A stretch of 64,000 bases of DNA from Halopseudomonas pachastrellae (GCF_900114765.1 NZ_FOUD01000008.1:62001-126000), one strand, 5' to 3'. Shown: positions 13,263 to 23,290, counted from the stretch's first letter. Program-made: numbers and translations. Notes: a model not told the origin generated them from the letters alone.

Positions 13263-13982
13263 TCAGTCTGCCAATGCTGCCTGCTGCAGGCTGAACAGCT
13301 GCTCACAGCCCTGACGCGCCAGCGCCAGCATGGCGTTCAGATCATCGGCGCTGAAAGGGGCCGCCTCAGCGGTGCCCTGCACTTCGATAAAGCCGCCCTT
13401 GTCGGTCATCACGACGTTCAGATCGGTATCGGCAGAGGAATCTTCCGGGTAGTCCAGATCCAGCACCGGCACACCCTGATAGATGCCCACGGAAATGGCG
13501 GCGATCATCTGCACCTCAGGCACCTTCTTGATAGCACCGCGCTGCTTCATGGCACGCAGGGCATCGACCAGCGCCACACAGGCACCGGTGATCGATGCGG
13601 TGCGAGTGCCGCCGTCGGCCTGAATCACATCGCAGTCGATATACAGGGTGTTTTCACCTAGGGTCTTGAGATCAACCGCAGCGCGCAGCGAGCGGCCGAT
13701 AAGGCGCTGAATCTCCAGGGTACGACCACCCTGCTTGCCACGGCTGGACTCACGCTGCATGCGCGAGCCGGTCGAGCGCGGCAGCATGCCGTACTCGGCA
13801 GTAATCCAGCCCTGGCCGCTGCCGCGCAAGAAGCGCGGTACGCCAGCCTCAACGCTGACAGTGCAGATCACCTTGGTATCGCCAAACTCGACCAGCACGG
13901 AGCCTTCGGCGTGCTTGGTGTAGTGACGGGTCAGGCTGACCTGTCGCATCTGGTCGGCGGCACGTTCGCTGGGGCGTTTCAT
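13263..13982 (-). CDS. rph: Ribonuclease PH
   Basis: 239 residues from [20 protein letters not shown]. Visible are [50 protein letters not shown] and the phosphate-site region [19 protein letters not shown]. It is a phosphorolytic 3'-5' exoribonuclease that trims tRNA 3' ends. The start at 13982 matches the family; an adjacent in-frame ATG at 13985 would add one Met and sits nearer the AAGGA. It is divergent from the yicC homologue. Confidence 0.96.
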   Translation of the reverse strand: MKRPSERAADQMRQVSLTRHYTKHAEGSVLVEFGDTKVICTVSVEAGVPRFLRGSGQGWITAEYGMLPRSTGSRMQRESSRGKQGGRTLEIQRLIGRSLRAAVDLKTLGENTLYIDCDVIQADGGTRTASITGACVALVDALRAMKQRGAIKKVPEVQMIAAISVGIYQGVPVLDLDYPEDSSADTDLNVVMTDKGGFIEVQGTAEAAPFSADDLNAMLALARQGCEQLFSLQQAALAD

Positions 13983-14133
13983 CATCAGGGTCCTTGTACA
14001 GCGGGGAGGAAATGCGCGGAGTATAGCAGGCATGCGCCTGCCGCCGCTGCGCTGTCGAAGATTGCCCAGGCGCCGCTCCCCGGGGTTACAATGCCGATCG
14101 ATCCACCGACTACCGACAGGGAAGCAAGACACC

Positions 14134-15000
14134 ATGGCCAACAGCATGACCGCCTTTGCGCGCAGCGAACTCAGTACCGATCAGGGCAACCTGGCCTGGG
14201 AGCTGCGCTCGGTCAATCATCGCTATCTGGAGGTCACCCTGCGCCTGCCCGAAGCCTTCCGCGAACTGGAAGGCCCGCTGCGCGAGCTGCTGCGCAAGCA
14301 AGTGGCCCGTGGCAAGGTCGAATGCACCCTGCGCTTCAACCCGGCCGAGCAGCAGTCCAGTGAACTCAGCCTGAACAAGCCACTGCTCGACCAGTTGATC
14401 CGCACCACCGAGCAGCTTGGCGCCCGGCTGCACAACGCCGGCCCGATCAACCCGCTGGAGCTGCTGGCCTGGCCGGGTGTGGTGCTGGGTGAAAAGACCG
14501 ACCAGGACGACCTGGTCAAACAGGCCCGCTCGCTGTTCGATCAAGCCCTCAAAGAGCTGAAAGAGCACCGCGCCCGCGAAGGTGCCGAACTCAAGCAACT
14601 GATCATCGAGCGCCTGGACAACATCAGCGACCGCACCGCAATCCTGCGCGAGATGATGCCCACCCTGCTCACCGCCCACCGGCGGAAGCTGATCGATCGC
14701 TTCAACGATGCCAAGCTGGAGCTCGACAGCACGCGAGTCGAACAGGAAATCGTGCTGCTGGCCCAAAAGATCGACGTGGCCGAAGAACTCGACCGCCTCG
14801 ACACCCACGTGGTCGAAACCCGCCGCGTACTCGACAGCAAGGACGCCATCGGCCGCCGCCTGGACTTTCTGATGCAGGAGTTCAACCGCGAAGCCAACAC
14901 CCTCGGCTCCAAGGCCATCGATACCCGCAGCACCCAGGCCGCAGTGGATCTGAAGGTGTTTATCGAGCAAATGCGCGAGCAGATTCAGAATATCGAGTAA
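14134..15000 (+). CDS. YicC family endoribonuclease-like protein
   Basis: 288 residues with the conserved N-terminus [10 protein letters not shown], the [12 protein letters not shown] segment and the C-terminal DUF1732 portion ([20 protein letters not shown]). YicC-type proteins of E. coli have been linked to RNA turnover as an endoribonuclease family. The divergent rph and downstream gmk-type genes are the usual neighbourhood, here split by the 15046-22139 insertion. The ATG at 14134 is behind CAGGGAAGC. Confidence 0.92.
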   Translation: MANSMTAFARSELSTDQGNLAWELRSVNHRYLEVTLRLPEAFRELEGPLRELLRKQVARGKVECTLRFNPAEQQSSELSLNKPLLDQLIRTTEQLGARLHNAGPINPLELLAWPGVVLGEKTDQDDLVKQARSLFDQALKELKEHRAREGAELKQLIIERLDNISDRTAILREMMPTLLTAHRRKLIDRFNDAKLELDSTRVEQEIVLLAQKIDVAEELDRLDTHVVETRRVLDSKDAIGRRLDFLMQEFNREANTLGSKAIDTRSTQAAVDLKVFIEQMREQIQNIE

Positions 15001-15045
15001 GCCGACACCGCTCCGTTGCGAAGCGGTATCACCCTTAGCGCCGGG

Positions 15046-15546
15046 TTACTCCAGGGTAACCCGGATGGCGATGGGGTACTCATCGCAGTTGTGCCCGGCA
15101 CCACCGCGATCGACCACCAGAAACTCTCCTTCACGGTCCAGCACCGACTGAATCGCGTGCCAGGTGCCGATCCGGTAGTTGACGCCCTGACGGCCATCGG
15201 TGATGAAGGCGCGTACCTCGGCCGGATCAATCACATCGCCCGGCGGCGCCACCACAATCAGAAATTGCTCTTCGTGCATCGGCACGAAGGCCTGACTGCC
15301 CAGCGGGTGACGTTCCAGAAAGGTCAGCTCCAGCGGTACGGTGACCGGTTGGCTGACAAAGATGCTGATCAGCACCCGTGGTGAGTCACCGGCCACCTCG
15401 ACCTTGGCCAAGTCGTGATGCCGACGCGTGCGACCCGAGTTGATCATGAAGTGCTCGGAGGTGCGCGAATCGATCACCTCACCGAAGGCCGCGAAGGCCT
15501 CCGATGTCAGGGGCTGGGCCGTCAGTTGCAATACGTCGGTGCTCAT
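15046..15546 (-). CDS. allA: Ureidoglycolate lyase
   Basis: 166 residues, AllA family: LTSEAFAAFGEVID, INSGRTRRHHDLAKV, GSQAFVPMHEEQFLIVVAP and the GTWHAIQSVLD segment. It splits (S)-ureidoglycolate to glyoxylate and urea, the last step of allantoin degradation. The start at 15546 follows GAGGAGCAGGGG; the longer frame to 15567 would overlap the upstream gene. It is last gene of the minus-strand puuE-allE-allA unit. Confidence 0.93.
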   Translation of the reverse strand: MSTDVLQLTAQPLTSEAFAAFGEVIDSRTSEHFMINSGRTRRHHDLAKVEVAGDSPRVLISIFVSQPVTVPLELTFLERHPLGSQAFVPMHEEQFLIVVAPPGDVIDPAEVRAFITDGRQGVNYRIGTWHAIQSVLDREGEFLVVDRGGAGHNCDEYPIAIRVTLE

Positions 15547-15556
15547 CCCCTGCTCC

Positions 15557-16402
15557 TCAACGGCCAAAGGTCGGCAGTTTCATGTGGCGGTTGACGTCTT
15601 TGTACAGCAGGTAGCGGAACGGACCGGGGCCACCGGCGTAGCAGGCCTGCGGGCAGAAGGCGCGCAGCCACATGTAGTCACCGGCCTCAACCTCGACCCA
15701 ATCCTTGTTCAGCAGGTAAACCGCCTTGCCTTCCAGCACATAGAGGCCGTGCTCCATGACGTGGGTTTCGGCGAAGGGAATCGCACCGCCCGGCTGGAAG
15801 TTGACGATGTTCACGTGCATGTCATGGCGCATGTCGCTCATGTCGACAAAGCGGGTGGTACTCCAGGCACCATCGGTGCCGGGCATTTCCAGCGGGGTGA
15901 TGTCGTTTTCGTTGGTGACGAAGGCTTCCGGCACGTCAACGCCGTCGACTTTCTCGTAGGCCTTGCGCACCCAGTGGAAACGCACCACGGCGCCACTGTT
16001 GTTGTGCAACTGCCAGTCGCTGCTCGGAGGGATAAAGGCGTAGCCGCCCTCTTTCATCTGGTGCTGCTGACCGTTGAGGGTCAGGGTCATTTCACCTTCC
16101 ACCACGAACAGCACGCCCTCGGCGGTCGGATCGGTTTCCGGCTTGTCGCTGCCGCCGCCCGACTGCACTTCCATGATGTACTGCGAGAAGGTCTCGGCAA
16201 AACCGGAGAGCGGACGCGACAGCACCCACAAGCGGGTACCGGTCCAGAACGGCAGATGGCTGGTAACGATATCGCGCATCACGCCCTTGGGGATCACTGC
16301 GTACGCTTCGGTAAATACCGCGCGGTCAGTGGTCAGCTGGGACTGCGGCGGATGACCGCCGGTGGGCGCATAGTAGCTGCGGGGTTCAGATTGCTTGGCC
16401 AT
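15557..16402 (-). CDS. allE: (S)-ureidoglycine aminohydrolase, bicupin
   Basis: 281 residues with two cupin domains. The first (about 60-130) contains EGVLFVVEGEMTLTL; the second (about 190-265) contains PFAETHVMEHGLYVLEG, the Mn-binding His/Glu cluster expected for AllE (YlbA). It releases ammonia from (S)-ureidoglycine to give (S)-ureidoglycolate. Start is the ATG at 16402, 2 bp after the puuE stop; allA begins 10 bp after its stop, so the three genes are one operon. Confidence 0.92.
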   Translation of the reverse strand: MAKQSEPRSYYAPTGGHPPQSQLTTDRAVFTEAYAVIPKGVMRDIVTSHLPFWTGTRLWVLSRPLSGFAETFSQYIMEVQSGGGSDKPETDPTAEGVLFVVEGEMTLTLNGQQHQMKEGGYAFIPPSSDWQLHNNSGAVVRFHWVRKAYEKVDGVDVPEAFVTNENDITPLEMPGTDGAWSTTRFVDMSDMRHDMHVNIVNFQPGGAIPFAETHVMEHGLYVLEGKAVYLLNKDWVEVEAGDYMWLRAFCPQACYAGGPGPFRYLLYKDVNRHMKLPTFGR

Positions 16403-16404
16403 GC

Positions 16405-17340
16405 TTACTCCTGAGGTTGAACCGGGTGGTGGGTGGCCCAGTGGTGGGCGATATCGACACGGCGTGTCACCCACACCCGGTCATGGGATTCGATGTAATC
16501 AAGAAAGCGCTGCAGCGCACGGAACCGACCCGGGCGGCCAATCAGGCGGCAATGCAGGCCGATCGATAGCATCTTTGGCGCGTCTTCACCTTCGGCATAG
16601 AGCACATCGAAGGCATCTTTCAGATACTGGAAGAAGTGGTCGCCGGTGTTGAAGCCCTGGGGGGCGGCAAAGCGCATGTCGTTGGTATCCAGGGTATAGG
16701 GCACGATCAGGTGATTGTGCAGCTGGCCCTGGCTGTCGGCCTCGCGGGTCCAGAACGGCAGGTCATCGCCATAATAATCGCTGTCGTAGGTAAAACCACC
16801 ATGGTCCAGCAGCAGACGGCGCGTATTGGGGCTGTCGCGGCCGGTGTACCAACCTTCCGGCTGGGCACCGTAGAGGCGCTGGAAGATATCCATGGCGCGC
16901 TGCAGGTGCTCGCGCTCTACCGCCTCGGGGATGTTCTGGTAGTGAATCCAGCGCCAGCCGTGGCAGGCCACCTCATGCCCTAGCTCAACAAAGGCCTGGG
17001 CCAGCTCCGGGTGGCGCTCCAGCGCCATCGCCACGCCAAATACCGTCAGCGGCAGGCCGCGGCGTTCAAATTCATTAAGGATGCGCCAGACGCCCGTGCG
17101 GGAGCCGTACTCGTAGATCGACTCCATGCTCATGTGGCGGTCATCAAAGGCCGCCGCACCGATAATCTCGGACAGAAACTGCTCGGAGTGGCTGTCGCCG
17201 TGCAGGACGCAGTTCTCGCCGCCCTCCTCATAGTTGAGCACAAACTGAACGGCGATCCGCGCCTTACCGGGCCAGTTGGCGTGCGGCGGGGTACGGCCGT
17301 AGCCCACCAGGTCGCGGGGATAATCTGCGCTCTGAACCAT
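16405..17340 (-). CDS. puuE: Allantoinase PuuE (polysaccharide-deacetylase fold)
   Basis: 311 residues, a cofactor-independent allantoinase of the NodB/polysaccharide-deacetylase superfamily. Typical segments are PRDLVGYGRTPPHANWPG, VLNYEEGGENCVLHGD, GHEVACHGWRWIHYQ and GWYTGRDSPNTRRLL. It hydrolyses (S)-allantoin to allantoate. It is first in the minus-strand operon; its promoter faces that of the racemase across a 137-bp region holding two palindromic operator candidates. Confidence 0.94.
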   Translation of the reverse strand: MVQSADYPRDLVGYGRTPPHANWPGKARIAVQFVLNYEEGGENCVLHGDSHSEQFLSEIIGAAAFDDRHMSMESIYEYGSRTGVWRILNEFERRGLPLTVFGVAMALERHPELAQAFVELGHEVACHGWRWIHYQNIPEAVEREHLQRAMDIFQRLYGAQPEGWYTGRDSPNTRRLLLDHGGFTYDSDYYGDDLPFWTREADSQGQLHNHLIVPYTLDTNDMRFAAPQGFNTGDHFFQYLKDAFDVLYAEGEDAPKMLSIGLHCRLIGRPGRFRALQRFLDYIESHDRVWVTRRVDIAHHWATHHPVQPQE

Positions 17341-17431
17341 GAGAAATCACCTCTGCAATTAAAAGAAAAGCACCAGCGGCGGCTGTTAATCGACATAACC
17401 GCTACTGATTGGAGGTCGTAGCTGCCGCCGA

Positions 17432-17464
17432 TTGTATACAATTAATCAGTTTCGTTGTGTACAA
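17432..17464. promoter_or_regulatory. Paired palindromic operators for a GntR/FCD regulator
   Basis: Two copies, TTGTATACAA at 17432-17441 and TTGTGTACAA at 17455-17464, with centres 23 bp apart, in the divergent region between puuE and the racemase gene. TnGTnnACnA-type palindromes are typical for FadR/FCD-subfamily GntR proteins, and one such gene lies at 19732-20487. Assigning the site to that regulator is inference. Confidence 0.7.
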
Positions 17465-17477
17465 ACAGGTTTCCAGC

Positions 17478-18221
17478 ATGCATATACGCGTTATCAACCC
17501 CAATACCACCCAGGCCATGACCGATACCATCGGCACCGCTGCCAAGGCCGTCGCCGCTTCAGGTACACGCATCAGCGCAACCCAGCCCGACAGCGGCCCG
17601 GTATCCATCGAAAGCCACTTTGATGAAGCCGTTAGCGTACTCGGTGTGCTGGATGAGATCCGCGCCGGCGAGCGCGAAAACGTCGATGCCTACATCATCG
17701 CCTGCTTTGGCGACCCCGGCCTGAACGCCGCGCGCGAGCTCACCCGCGCGCCGGTGATCGGCATTGCCGAGGCGGCCTTCCACGCCGCCACCCTGATCAG
17801 CACCCGCTTCTCGGTGGTCACCACTCTGCCGCGCACTACCATTATTGCCGAGCATCTGCTCGACAGCTATGGCATGGCAAGTCGCTGCCGCCGAGTTAGA
17901 GCGGCCGACATCCCGGTACTGGAGCTGGAAGCCAACCCGGACCTGGCGCTGGAACGCATCATCGAGGAGTGCCTGAAGGCCAAACAGGAAGATGGCATCG
18001 GCGCTATCGTGCTGGGTTGTGGCGGCATGGCCGACCTCACTCCGCAAATCAGCGCCGCGGTCGGCCTGCCGATCGTCGAGGGCGTGACGGCCGCCGTCAA
18101 ACTGGCCGAGGCCCTAGTTGGCCTGGGACTGCAGACCAGCAAGCACGGGGACCTGGACTTCCCGCTTCCGAAACCTTTCACCGGACGTTTTGCCGAGTAT
18201 TCGAACCTGACGCCCGACTGA
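17478..18221 (+). CDS. Aspartate/glutamate/hydantoin racemase family protein, probable allantoin racemase
   Basis: 247 residues from MHIRVINPNTTQAMTD, the standard opening of the hydantoin racemase family. The two catalytic cysteines are present as C76 (IIACFGDPGL) and C181 (VLGCGGMADL). It probably interconverts R- and S-allantoin so that PuuE can act on both, judged from its position; hydantoin racemase is the alternative. It is divergent from puuE, and the permease follows on the same strand 111 bp downstream. The frame extends upstream through the operator region, but the ATG at 17478 fits the family. Confidence 0.88.
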   Translation: MHIRVINPNTTQAMTDTIGTAAKAVAASGTRISATQPDSGPVSIESHFDEAVSVLGVLDEIRAGERENVDAYIIACFGDPGLNAARELTRAPVIGIAEAAFHAATLISTRFSVVTTLPRTTIIAEHLLDSYGMASRCRRVRAADIPVLELEANPDLALERIIEECLKAKQEDGIGAIVLGCGGMADLTPQISAAVGLPIVEGVTAAVKLAEALVGLGLQTSKHGDLDFPLPKPFTGRFAEYSNLTPD

Positions 18222-18231
18222 GAACACCACG

Positions 18232-18256
18232 CCGGGGCCGGCGTGGGCGGCCCCGG
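18232..18256 (+). other. GC hairpin between racemase and permease genes
   Basis: Perfect 8-bp stem CCGGGGCC / GGCCCCGG with a 9-nt loop, just after the racemase stop. There is no T-tract, so it is more likely an mRNA-stabilising or attenuating structure than a terminator. Confidence 0.45.
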
Positions 18257-18332
18257 ATGTGGATGACAACCACCGACCGATCACAGAATCGCGGGAGACA
18301 ATAATGCGCATCACACATCAACTGGGGGCCGT

Positions 18333-19691
18333 ATGAGCACTGATATCAGCAGCGCAACGGCCAGCGAGCTGCCGGCACAGGGCGGCAAGGCCGCCGGGGA
18401 CGAGTCCCTGGCCCCTCAACAGGTCCGCATCATGGGCCGCTTCTCCTACCTGCTGGCCTGGTTTGGCGGCTGTGTCGCCATCGGCACCTTCACCATGGGC
18501 TCCAGCGTGGTTGGCACCCTGAACCTGATTCAGGCCACCCTGGCCATCGCCATCGGCTGTTTTGTGATCGGCATTGCGCTGGCCCTCAATGGCGCCGCCG
18601 GCTACAAATACGGCATTCCCTTCGTGGTGCAGGCGCGTAGCGCCTTCGGCTTTACCGGCACCCGCCTGCCGGGCCTGGTACGCGCGGTACCAGCGATCGT
18701 CTGGTACGGCTTTCAGAGCTGGATTGGCGCCGGCGCGCTGAACATGGTCTCGGCCACACTGTTCGGCTTCGACAATCTGGTGTTCTTCTTCATCGCCTTC
18801 CAGTTTCTGCAGATTGGCCTGTCGGTGATGGGCTTTCAGGGCATCAAGTGGCTGGAGAACGTGGGCAGCGCCTTTATCCTGGCCTCGCTGGTGTACATGT
18901 TCTACAGCACGGTGCAGCGCTACGGTGACGAGCTGTCGATGAGCCTGCTGACCATGCAAGGCTCCTGGGGCCTGCCGTTCTGGAGCGCAACCATGCTGTT
19001 CCTCGGCATCTACAGCACCATGATCCTCAACGTCAGTGATTACTCGCGCGAGCACAGGCAGGGCACCAGCCCTGGGCTGCTGACCACCATTTACTCGATG
19101 TCGATTCTGCCGTGCACCCTGTTCATGGGCCTGATCGGCTATATGGTGTCCGAGGCCACCGGTGTCGCCGACCCCATCGAGGTCTTTGCCAACGCCGTGG
19201 ACAACACGCCGCTGCTGATGTGCACCCTGCTGTTTATCGCCTTTGCGCAGGTCACCACCAACGTGCTGAACAACGTGGTGCCGCCGACCTACGTGCTGAT
19301 GGATGTGTTCAAGCTGAAATTCCGCCCGGCCACGGTGATCGTCGGCCTGCTGGCCTTTGCCACCTTCCCCTGGAAGCTGGTCAGCGCGGACTCGGCTGAA
19401 GGTCTGCAGGTGTTTGTGCAGACCTACTCGGCGTTCCTGGGACCGATCTTTGCCATTCTGGTGGTGGACTACTACCTGATTCGCAAGCGCACCCTGAACC
19501 TGCAGCACCTGTACGATGCCAACGGCCCCTATCGCGGCGTCAACTACGCGGCACTGGTAGCCACGGCGATCGGTGTGGCCGCAGCGCTGAGCATCTCCAG
19601 CATCTCCTGGTACGCCAGCCTGATCCCCGCCGGCCTGAGCTACTACCTGCTGATGCAGTACTGGCCTGCCTGCGCACGCTTCAGACAGTAA
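18333..19691 (+). CDS. NCS1 family nucleobase/allantoin permease
   Basis: 452 residues and about 12 TM segments, inner membrane. Purine-cytosine-permease/NCS1 features are visible: GRFSYLLAWFGGCVAIGTF, the helix-1 break, GYKYGIPFVVQARSAFGFTG, and NVSDYSREHRQG. It probably imports allantoin or a related purine breakdown product, from its place in the allantoin cluster. Start ATG 18333 follows CTGGGGGCCGT. Cytosine or uracil import cannot be excluded. Confidence 0.88.
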   Translation: MSTDISSATASELPAQGGKAAGDESLAPQQVRIMGRFSYLLAWFGGCVAIGTFTMGSSVVGTLNLIQATLAIAIGCFVIGIALALNGAAGYKYGIPFVVQARSAFGFTGTRLPGLVRAVPAIVWYGFQSWIGAGALNMVSATLFGFDNLVFFFIAFQFLQIGLSVMGFQGIKWLENVGSAFILASLVYMFYSTVQRYGDELSMSLLTMQGSWGLPFWSATMLFLGIYSTMILNVSDYSREHRQGTSPGLLTTIYSMSILPCTLFMGLIGYMVSEATGVADPIEVFANAVDNTPLLMCTLLFIAFAQVTTNVLNNVVPPTYVLMDVFKLKFRPATVIVGLLAFATFPWKLVSADSAEGLQVFVQTYSAFLGPIFAILVVDYYLIRKRTLNLQHLYDANGPYRGVNYAALVATAIGVAAALSISSISWYASLIPAGLSYYLLMQYWPACARFRQ

Positions 19692-19698
19692 GCCTGGT

Positions 19699-19743
19699 TA
19701 TCGCCGCTGAGTTAAGAAAGCACTGATTAATTCAGCGGCGATA
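19699..19743. terminator. Inverted repeat between convergent permease and GntR genes
   Basis: 12-bp perfect arms TATCGCCGCTGA (19699-19710) and TCAGCGGCGATA (19732-19743) around a 21-nt AT-richer loop. The right arm contains the stop codon of the GntR gene. It may terminate transcription of both convergent genes; U-tracts are lacking. Confidence 0.5.
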
Positions 19744-20487
19744 CCCGGCAAACACATCCTGCAGATCAGGCACCGCCTGCGGCTCATCCCCGATCGACAG
19801 CGACGCTTCAATGGCATCCAGATGCTTTGCCATGAAGTCAGCGGCTGCCTTGCCATCCCCTTGCTCAAGCAGCGCCAGCAATTGCTGGTGATCCGTGCAG
19901 TCACAGCCGAGATTGCCGGCGTTACCGTAGACCGCCAGGATCAGCGACGAGCGCGAACACAGCTGCACCACAAAAGTGGCCAGGGTCTCGTTGCCGGCCA
20001 GCGCCGCCAACGCACTGTGAAACTTCGCTGAGCACTGAATCGCCTCACTCTGCTCACCGGCCTCAAGCGCCACCTGTTCCTGCGCGGCCAGCGCCCGCAA
20101 CTGCTCCACGCCCTTGGCGTCCAACACCTGCGCCAGGGGCTGCATGAGGCCACCCTCAACCAGCCGCCGCGCCTCGAAGACTTCCCGCGCTTCCTCGGCC
20201 GAGGGCCGGGTAACGCTGGCACCCTTGCCCGGCGTGAGCGTAATCAGCTGATCCATCGCCAGACGTTGCAGCACCTTGCGAATGCCGGTGCGACTGACGC
20301 CGAACACCTCCGCAAGCGCGTCCTCACGCAGGCGCGCGCCCGGCTGCAGGCGATGTTCGATGATCGCCGAGCTGATGGCCTGATAGATTCGCTCATGGCG
20401 CTGTGCGCCGGCCCCCGTGGCAGGGCTGGAGGTGGCTGATCCTTTATCGGCGGCGCGCAACACGGATGCGACCCGGCGGGCTGTCAT
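19732..20487 (-). CDS. GntR family transcriptional regulator, FCD subfamily
   Basis: 251 residues. After a ~30-residue leader the winged helix (about 35-95) includes RLREDALAEVFGVSRTGIRKVLQRL; the FCD ligand domain (about 105-240) includes EVFEARRLVEGGLM and the Asp/His metal-ligand type pattern. It is the likely local regulator of the allantoin genes through the TTGTxTACAA sites near 17432-17464. Whether the signal is allantoin or another intermediate is unknown. Confidence 0.9.
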   Translation of the reverse strand: MTARRVASVLRAADKGSATSSPATGAGAQRHERIYQAISSAIIEHRLQPGARLREDALAEVFGVSRTGIRKVLQRLAMDQLITLTPGKGASVTRPSAEEAREVFEARRLVEGGLMQPLAQVLDAKGVEQLRALAAQEQVALEAGEQSEAIQCSAKFHSALAALAGNETLATFVVQLCSRSSLILAVYGNAGNLGCDCTDHQQLLALLEQGDGKAAADFMAKHLDAIEASLSIGDEPQAVPDLQDVFAGYRR

Positions 20488-20536
20488 CAGGGAAATCCTC
20501 GGTCTGGTGAAAAGTAAGGCGCGCTATTGTAGCCGT

Positions 20537-20848
20537 TTAGGCAATCACCTGACTGATGGTAACGGTGGGCACGATGTCGCTGTAGTTGGCCATATCCTCG
20601 TTGAGGACCTTGCCACCGGCAGCAAACGCCGCCTGAAACTGCGCCAAATCGGCAAAGAACAGGTGAGCCGCAGCCAGTGTTTGCGGCGCCTTGCCGGCAC
20701 CATCGGCCAGACACTGGTCAATTTCCAGCTTGAGCAGACCATGGGCGTCGAGCTGTTCGTGGATCAGACGAGCATGCTGCTGTTGGTAGTAGCTGTGGTC
20801 GAAACGCGCATTTGCCTGAGCGGGATAGCTGACAGTGACACGAATCAT
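20537..20848 (-). CDS. EthD family protein
   Basis: 103 residues, a small alpha/beta ferredoxin-like protein: MIRVTVSYPAQANARFDHSYYQQQHARLIHEQL is the EthD/DUF4286-like pattern, read here in pieces, with the YYQQQHARL helix typical for the family. EthD proteins are dimeric and of unclear role, often near catabolic genes. It stands alone between the GntR and DUF2254 genes, all on the minus strand. Confidence 0.8.
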   Translation of the reverse strand: MIRVTVSYPAQANARFDHSYYQQQHARLIHEQLDAHGLLKLEIDQCLADGAGKAPQTLAAAHLFFADLAQFQAAFAAGGKVLNEDMANYSDIVPTVTISQVIA

Positions 20849-20891
20849 GGGGCGGTTCTCCTGTTGTTGGGGGTTGGCACCATAGCATGCC

Positions 20892-22139
20892 TCAGCCGAG
20901 CAGCGTCTCTACCTGCTCACGCAGGCGCTGGCGATCCACCTCCAGCACCAGCGCCTGCTCGCCCAGCGCCAGCGCTTCGCGCGCCAGGCGGCGTGCCGGC
21001 GCGGCAAAACAGGCACCTTGCGCGGCCAGTGCCTGCAGCGACTTGACCAGGCGCAGCTGCACATCGATACGCCCGGCACCGTCGCGGGCAATCGGGCCAA
21101 ACAGGTCGTCGAACAAATCATCCAGCGCCAGCGGTGTCAGCCACACGCCCTGACAGGACACCTCCGCCTCCTGCGCTGCCGGCCCCTGCGCCCAGGGAGC
21201 GAACAGGCGCACGCCCCGCCCCAGGATATCGATTGCCGTACCCGGATCATTGACCGCCGGCGACAACGCCCGCGAGGCAATCTCCGACAGCACCGAGCAG
21301 CCAAACCGCGGGTCCTGATCAAAGGAGCGCAGACTGTCGAGGGTAAAGCAGTCACACAGCGCGCACTGCAGATCCTCATCCAGTTGCCCGTGCACCCACA
21401 GCAGCGGCTCGGCCGGATGCACAAAGGCGCCGGGCTGCACCGGCACGTAGAGCGCCAGCTGGTGCTCCTCGGCCAGTTCGGAGAGGGTCAGCACATCCAG
21501 ATGCTGCAGATAAAAGCTGTCGGCCGGATACAGCGGGCGGCAGCCGGCTGGCACCTCACCATCCCAGCAGTGAGCGCCGAAACAGGGGTTGGCAATGCGC
21601 TCGCTCAACGCCCGCGTGGTGACCTGCTCGACCCGCTCGGTGGTGTCGCCAACCCGGCCAAAGCGCGACAGGTGTTCAATCCAGCGCAGAATCGTCGCCA
21701 CGATCAGAGCAATCACCAACAGGGTGATGGCAAACAGGATGACGCGGCCACTTTCACCATAAGCCCCGGTGCTCAGCGCCACCAGGCCCACCAGGCTGAA
21801 CAGAAAGGCACCGATAAAGGTACCCAGCACGTTCTGGGTGGTGGTGTCCTGCATCAGCAGGCGGGTGGCGCGGGGCGTCACATTGGTGGTCGCTGTACTG
21901 TAGGCCGCGACCATGACGCTCAGCGAAAAGGTGGTGACCGCCAGCATGCTGGAGGCCAGGATATCGAGAATGCGATCTACCGCGTCGGCGCCGATATCGA
22001 TCGGCAGCGGCCCGGGCAGCAGGCGCTCGATCAACACGGCCAGCAGCGCCGCCGCCAGCGCCAGCACCACGTAGAGCGTGGCGCGAATCCACAGCGTCCG
22101 TGTCAGCTGCGCCAGCAGCCATTGCCATTTCGAAATCAT
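20892..22139 (-). CDS. DUF2254 family membrane protein
   Basis: 415 residues from MISKWQWLLAQLTRTLWIRA. Four hydrophobic segments occupy the first ~165 residues (ATLYVVLALAAALLAVLI, ILASSMLAVTTFSLSVMV, LGTFIGAFLFSLVGLVAL, VILFAITLLVIALIVATI). A soluble region follows with SEIASRALSPAVNDPGTA, a hallmark of DUF2254. Function is unknown. The ATG at 22139 is preceded by GGGGGCGTGGG; the frame continues upstream across the gmk promoter and is not coding there. Confidence 0.88.
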   Translation of the reverse strand: MISKWQWLLAQLTRTLWIRATLYVVLALAAALLAVLIERLLPGPLPIDIGADAVDRILDILASSMLAVTTFSLSVMVAAYSTATTNVTPRATRLLMQDTTTQNVLGTFIGAFLFSLVGLVALSTGAYGESGRVILFAITLLVIALIVATILRWIEHLSRFGRVGDTTERVEQVTTRALSERIANPCFGAHCWDGEVPAGCRPLYPADSFYLQHLDVLTLSELAEEHQLALYVPVQPGAFVHPAEPLLWVHGQLDEDLQCALCDCFTLDSLRSFDQDPRFGCSVLSEIASRALSPAVNDPGTAIDILGRGVRLFAPWAQGPAAQEAEVSCQGVWLTPLALDDLFDDLFGPIARDGAGRIDVQLRLVKSLQALAAQGACFAAPARRLAREALALGEQALVLEVDRQRLREQVETLLG

Positions 22140-22181
22140 CCCACGCCCCCATACCGGTGAAGTCCACAGCTTACCGCACCC

Positions 22182-22869
<688 letters not shown>

Positions 22870-22897
22870 GGCACCACCCGGTAGACTGTCAGGTCCT

Positions 22898-22916
22898 GCG
22901 CCCCTGCTCGGGGCGC
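22898..22916 (+). other. GC hairpin in the gmk-rpoZ spacer
   Basis: 7-bp perfect stem GCGCCCC / GGGGCGC with a 5-nt loop, followed by CTTGCGTTC and not by a U-run. It may act as a processing or partial attenuation site between gmk and rpoZ. Confidence 0.4.
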
Positions 22917-22952
22917 CTTGCGTTCAATTGTTTATCCTTTCCGGAGTACCCC

Positions 22953-23216
22953 ATGGCTCGCGTTACCGTTGAAGACTGCCTGGAAAATGTAGAAAACCGT
23001 TTTGAGCTGGTCATGCTGGCCTCCAAGCGCGCCCGTCAGCTGGCCACCGGTGGCAAAGACGCCAAGGTAGCCTGGGAAAACGACAAACCGACCGTGGTGG
23101 CACTGCGCGAAGTGGCCGAAGGTCTGGTCACCAACGCCATCCTGGCTGAAGAAGCCCTGCAGGATCAGCAGGAGCCGCTGTACTCGCTGGAAGCGACCGA
23201 CGAGCCGGCCGAGTAA
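22953..23216 (+). CDS. rpoZ: RNA polymerase omega subunit
   Basis: 87 residues: [20 protein letters not shown] and [14 protein letters not shown] are the invariant omega N-terminus. It assists RNA polymerase assembly and forms part of a ppGpp-binding site. RBS CCGGAGTACCCC. spoT follows 74 bp downstream. Confidence 0.97.
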   Translation: MARVTVEDCLENVENRFELVMLASKRARQLATGGKDAKVAWENDKPTVVALREVAEGLVTNAILAEEALQDQQEPLYSLEATDEPAE

Positions 23217-23290
23217 GAAACAGGTTTGCTGTTGCGCAGGCCGGGCATCCCCGAGGTCACCACTCGCGTTGGCGGGTGCGGGAGAGCTGC

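Noticed and set aside
15001-15063. Hairpins between yicC and allA (ACCGCT/AGCGGT and CGGGTTA/TAACCCG)
   Set aside because: Short stems without T-tracts, one overlapping the allA stop; too weak to call a terminator.
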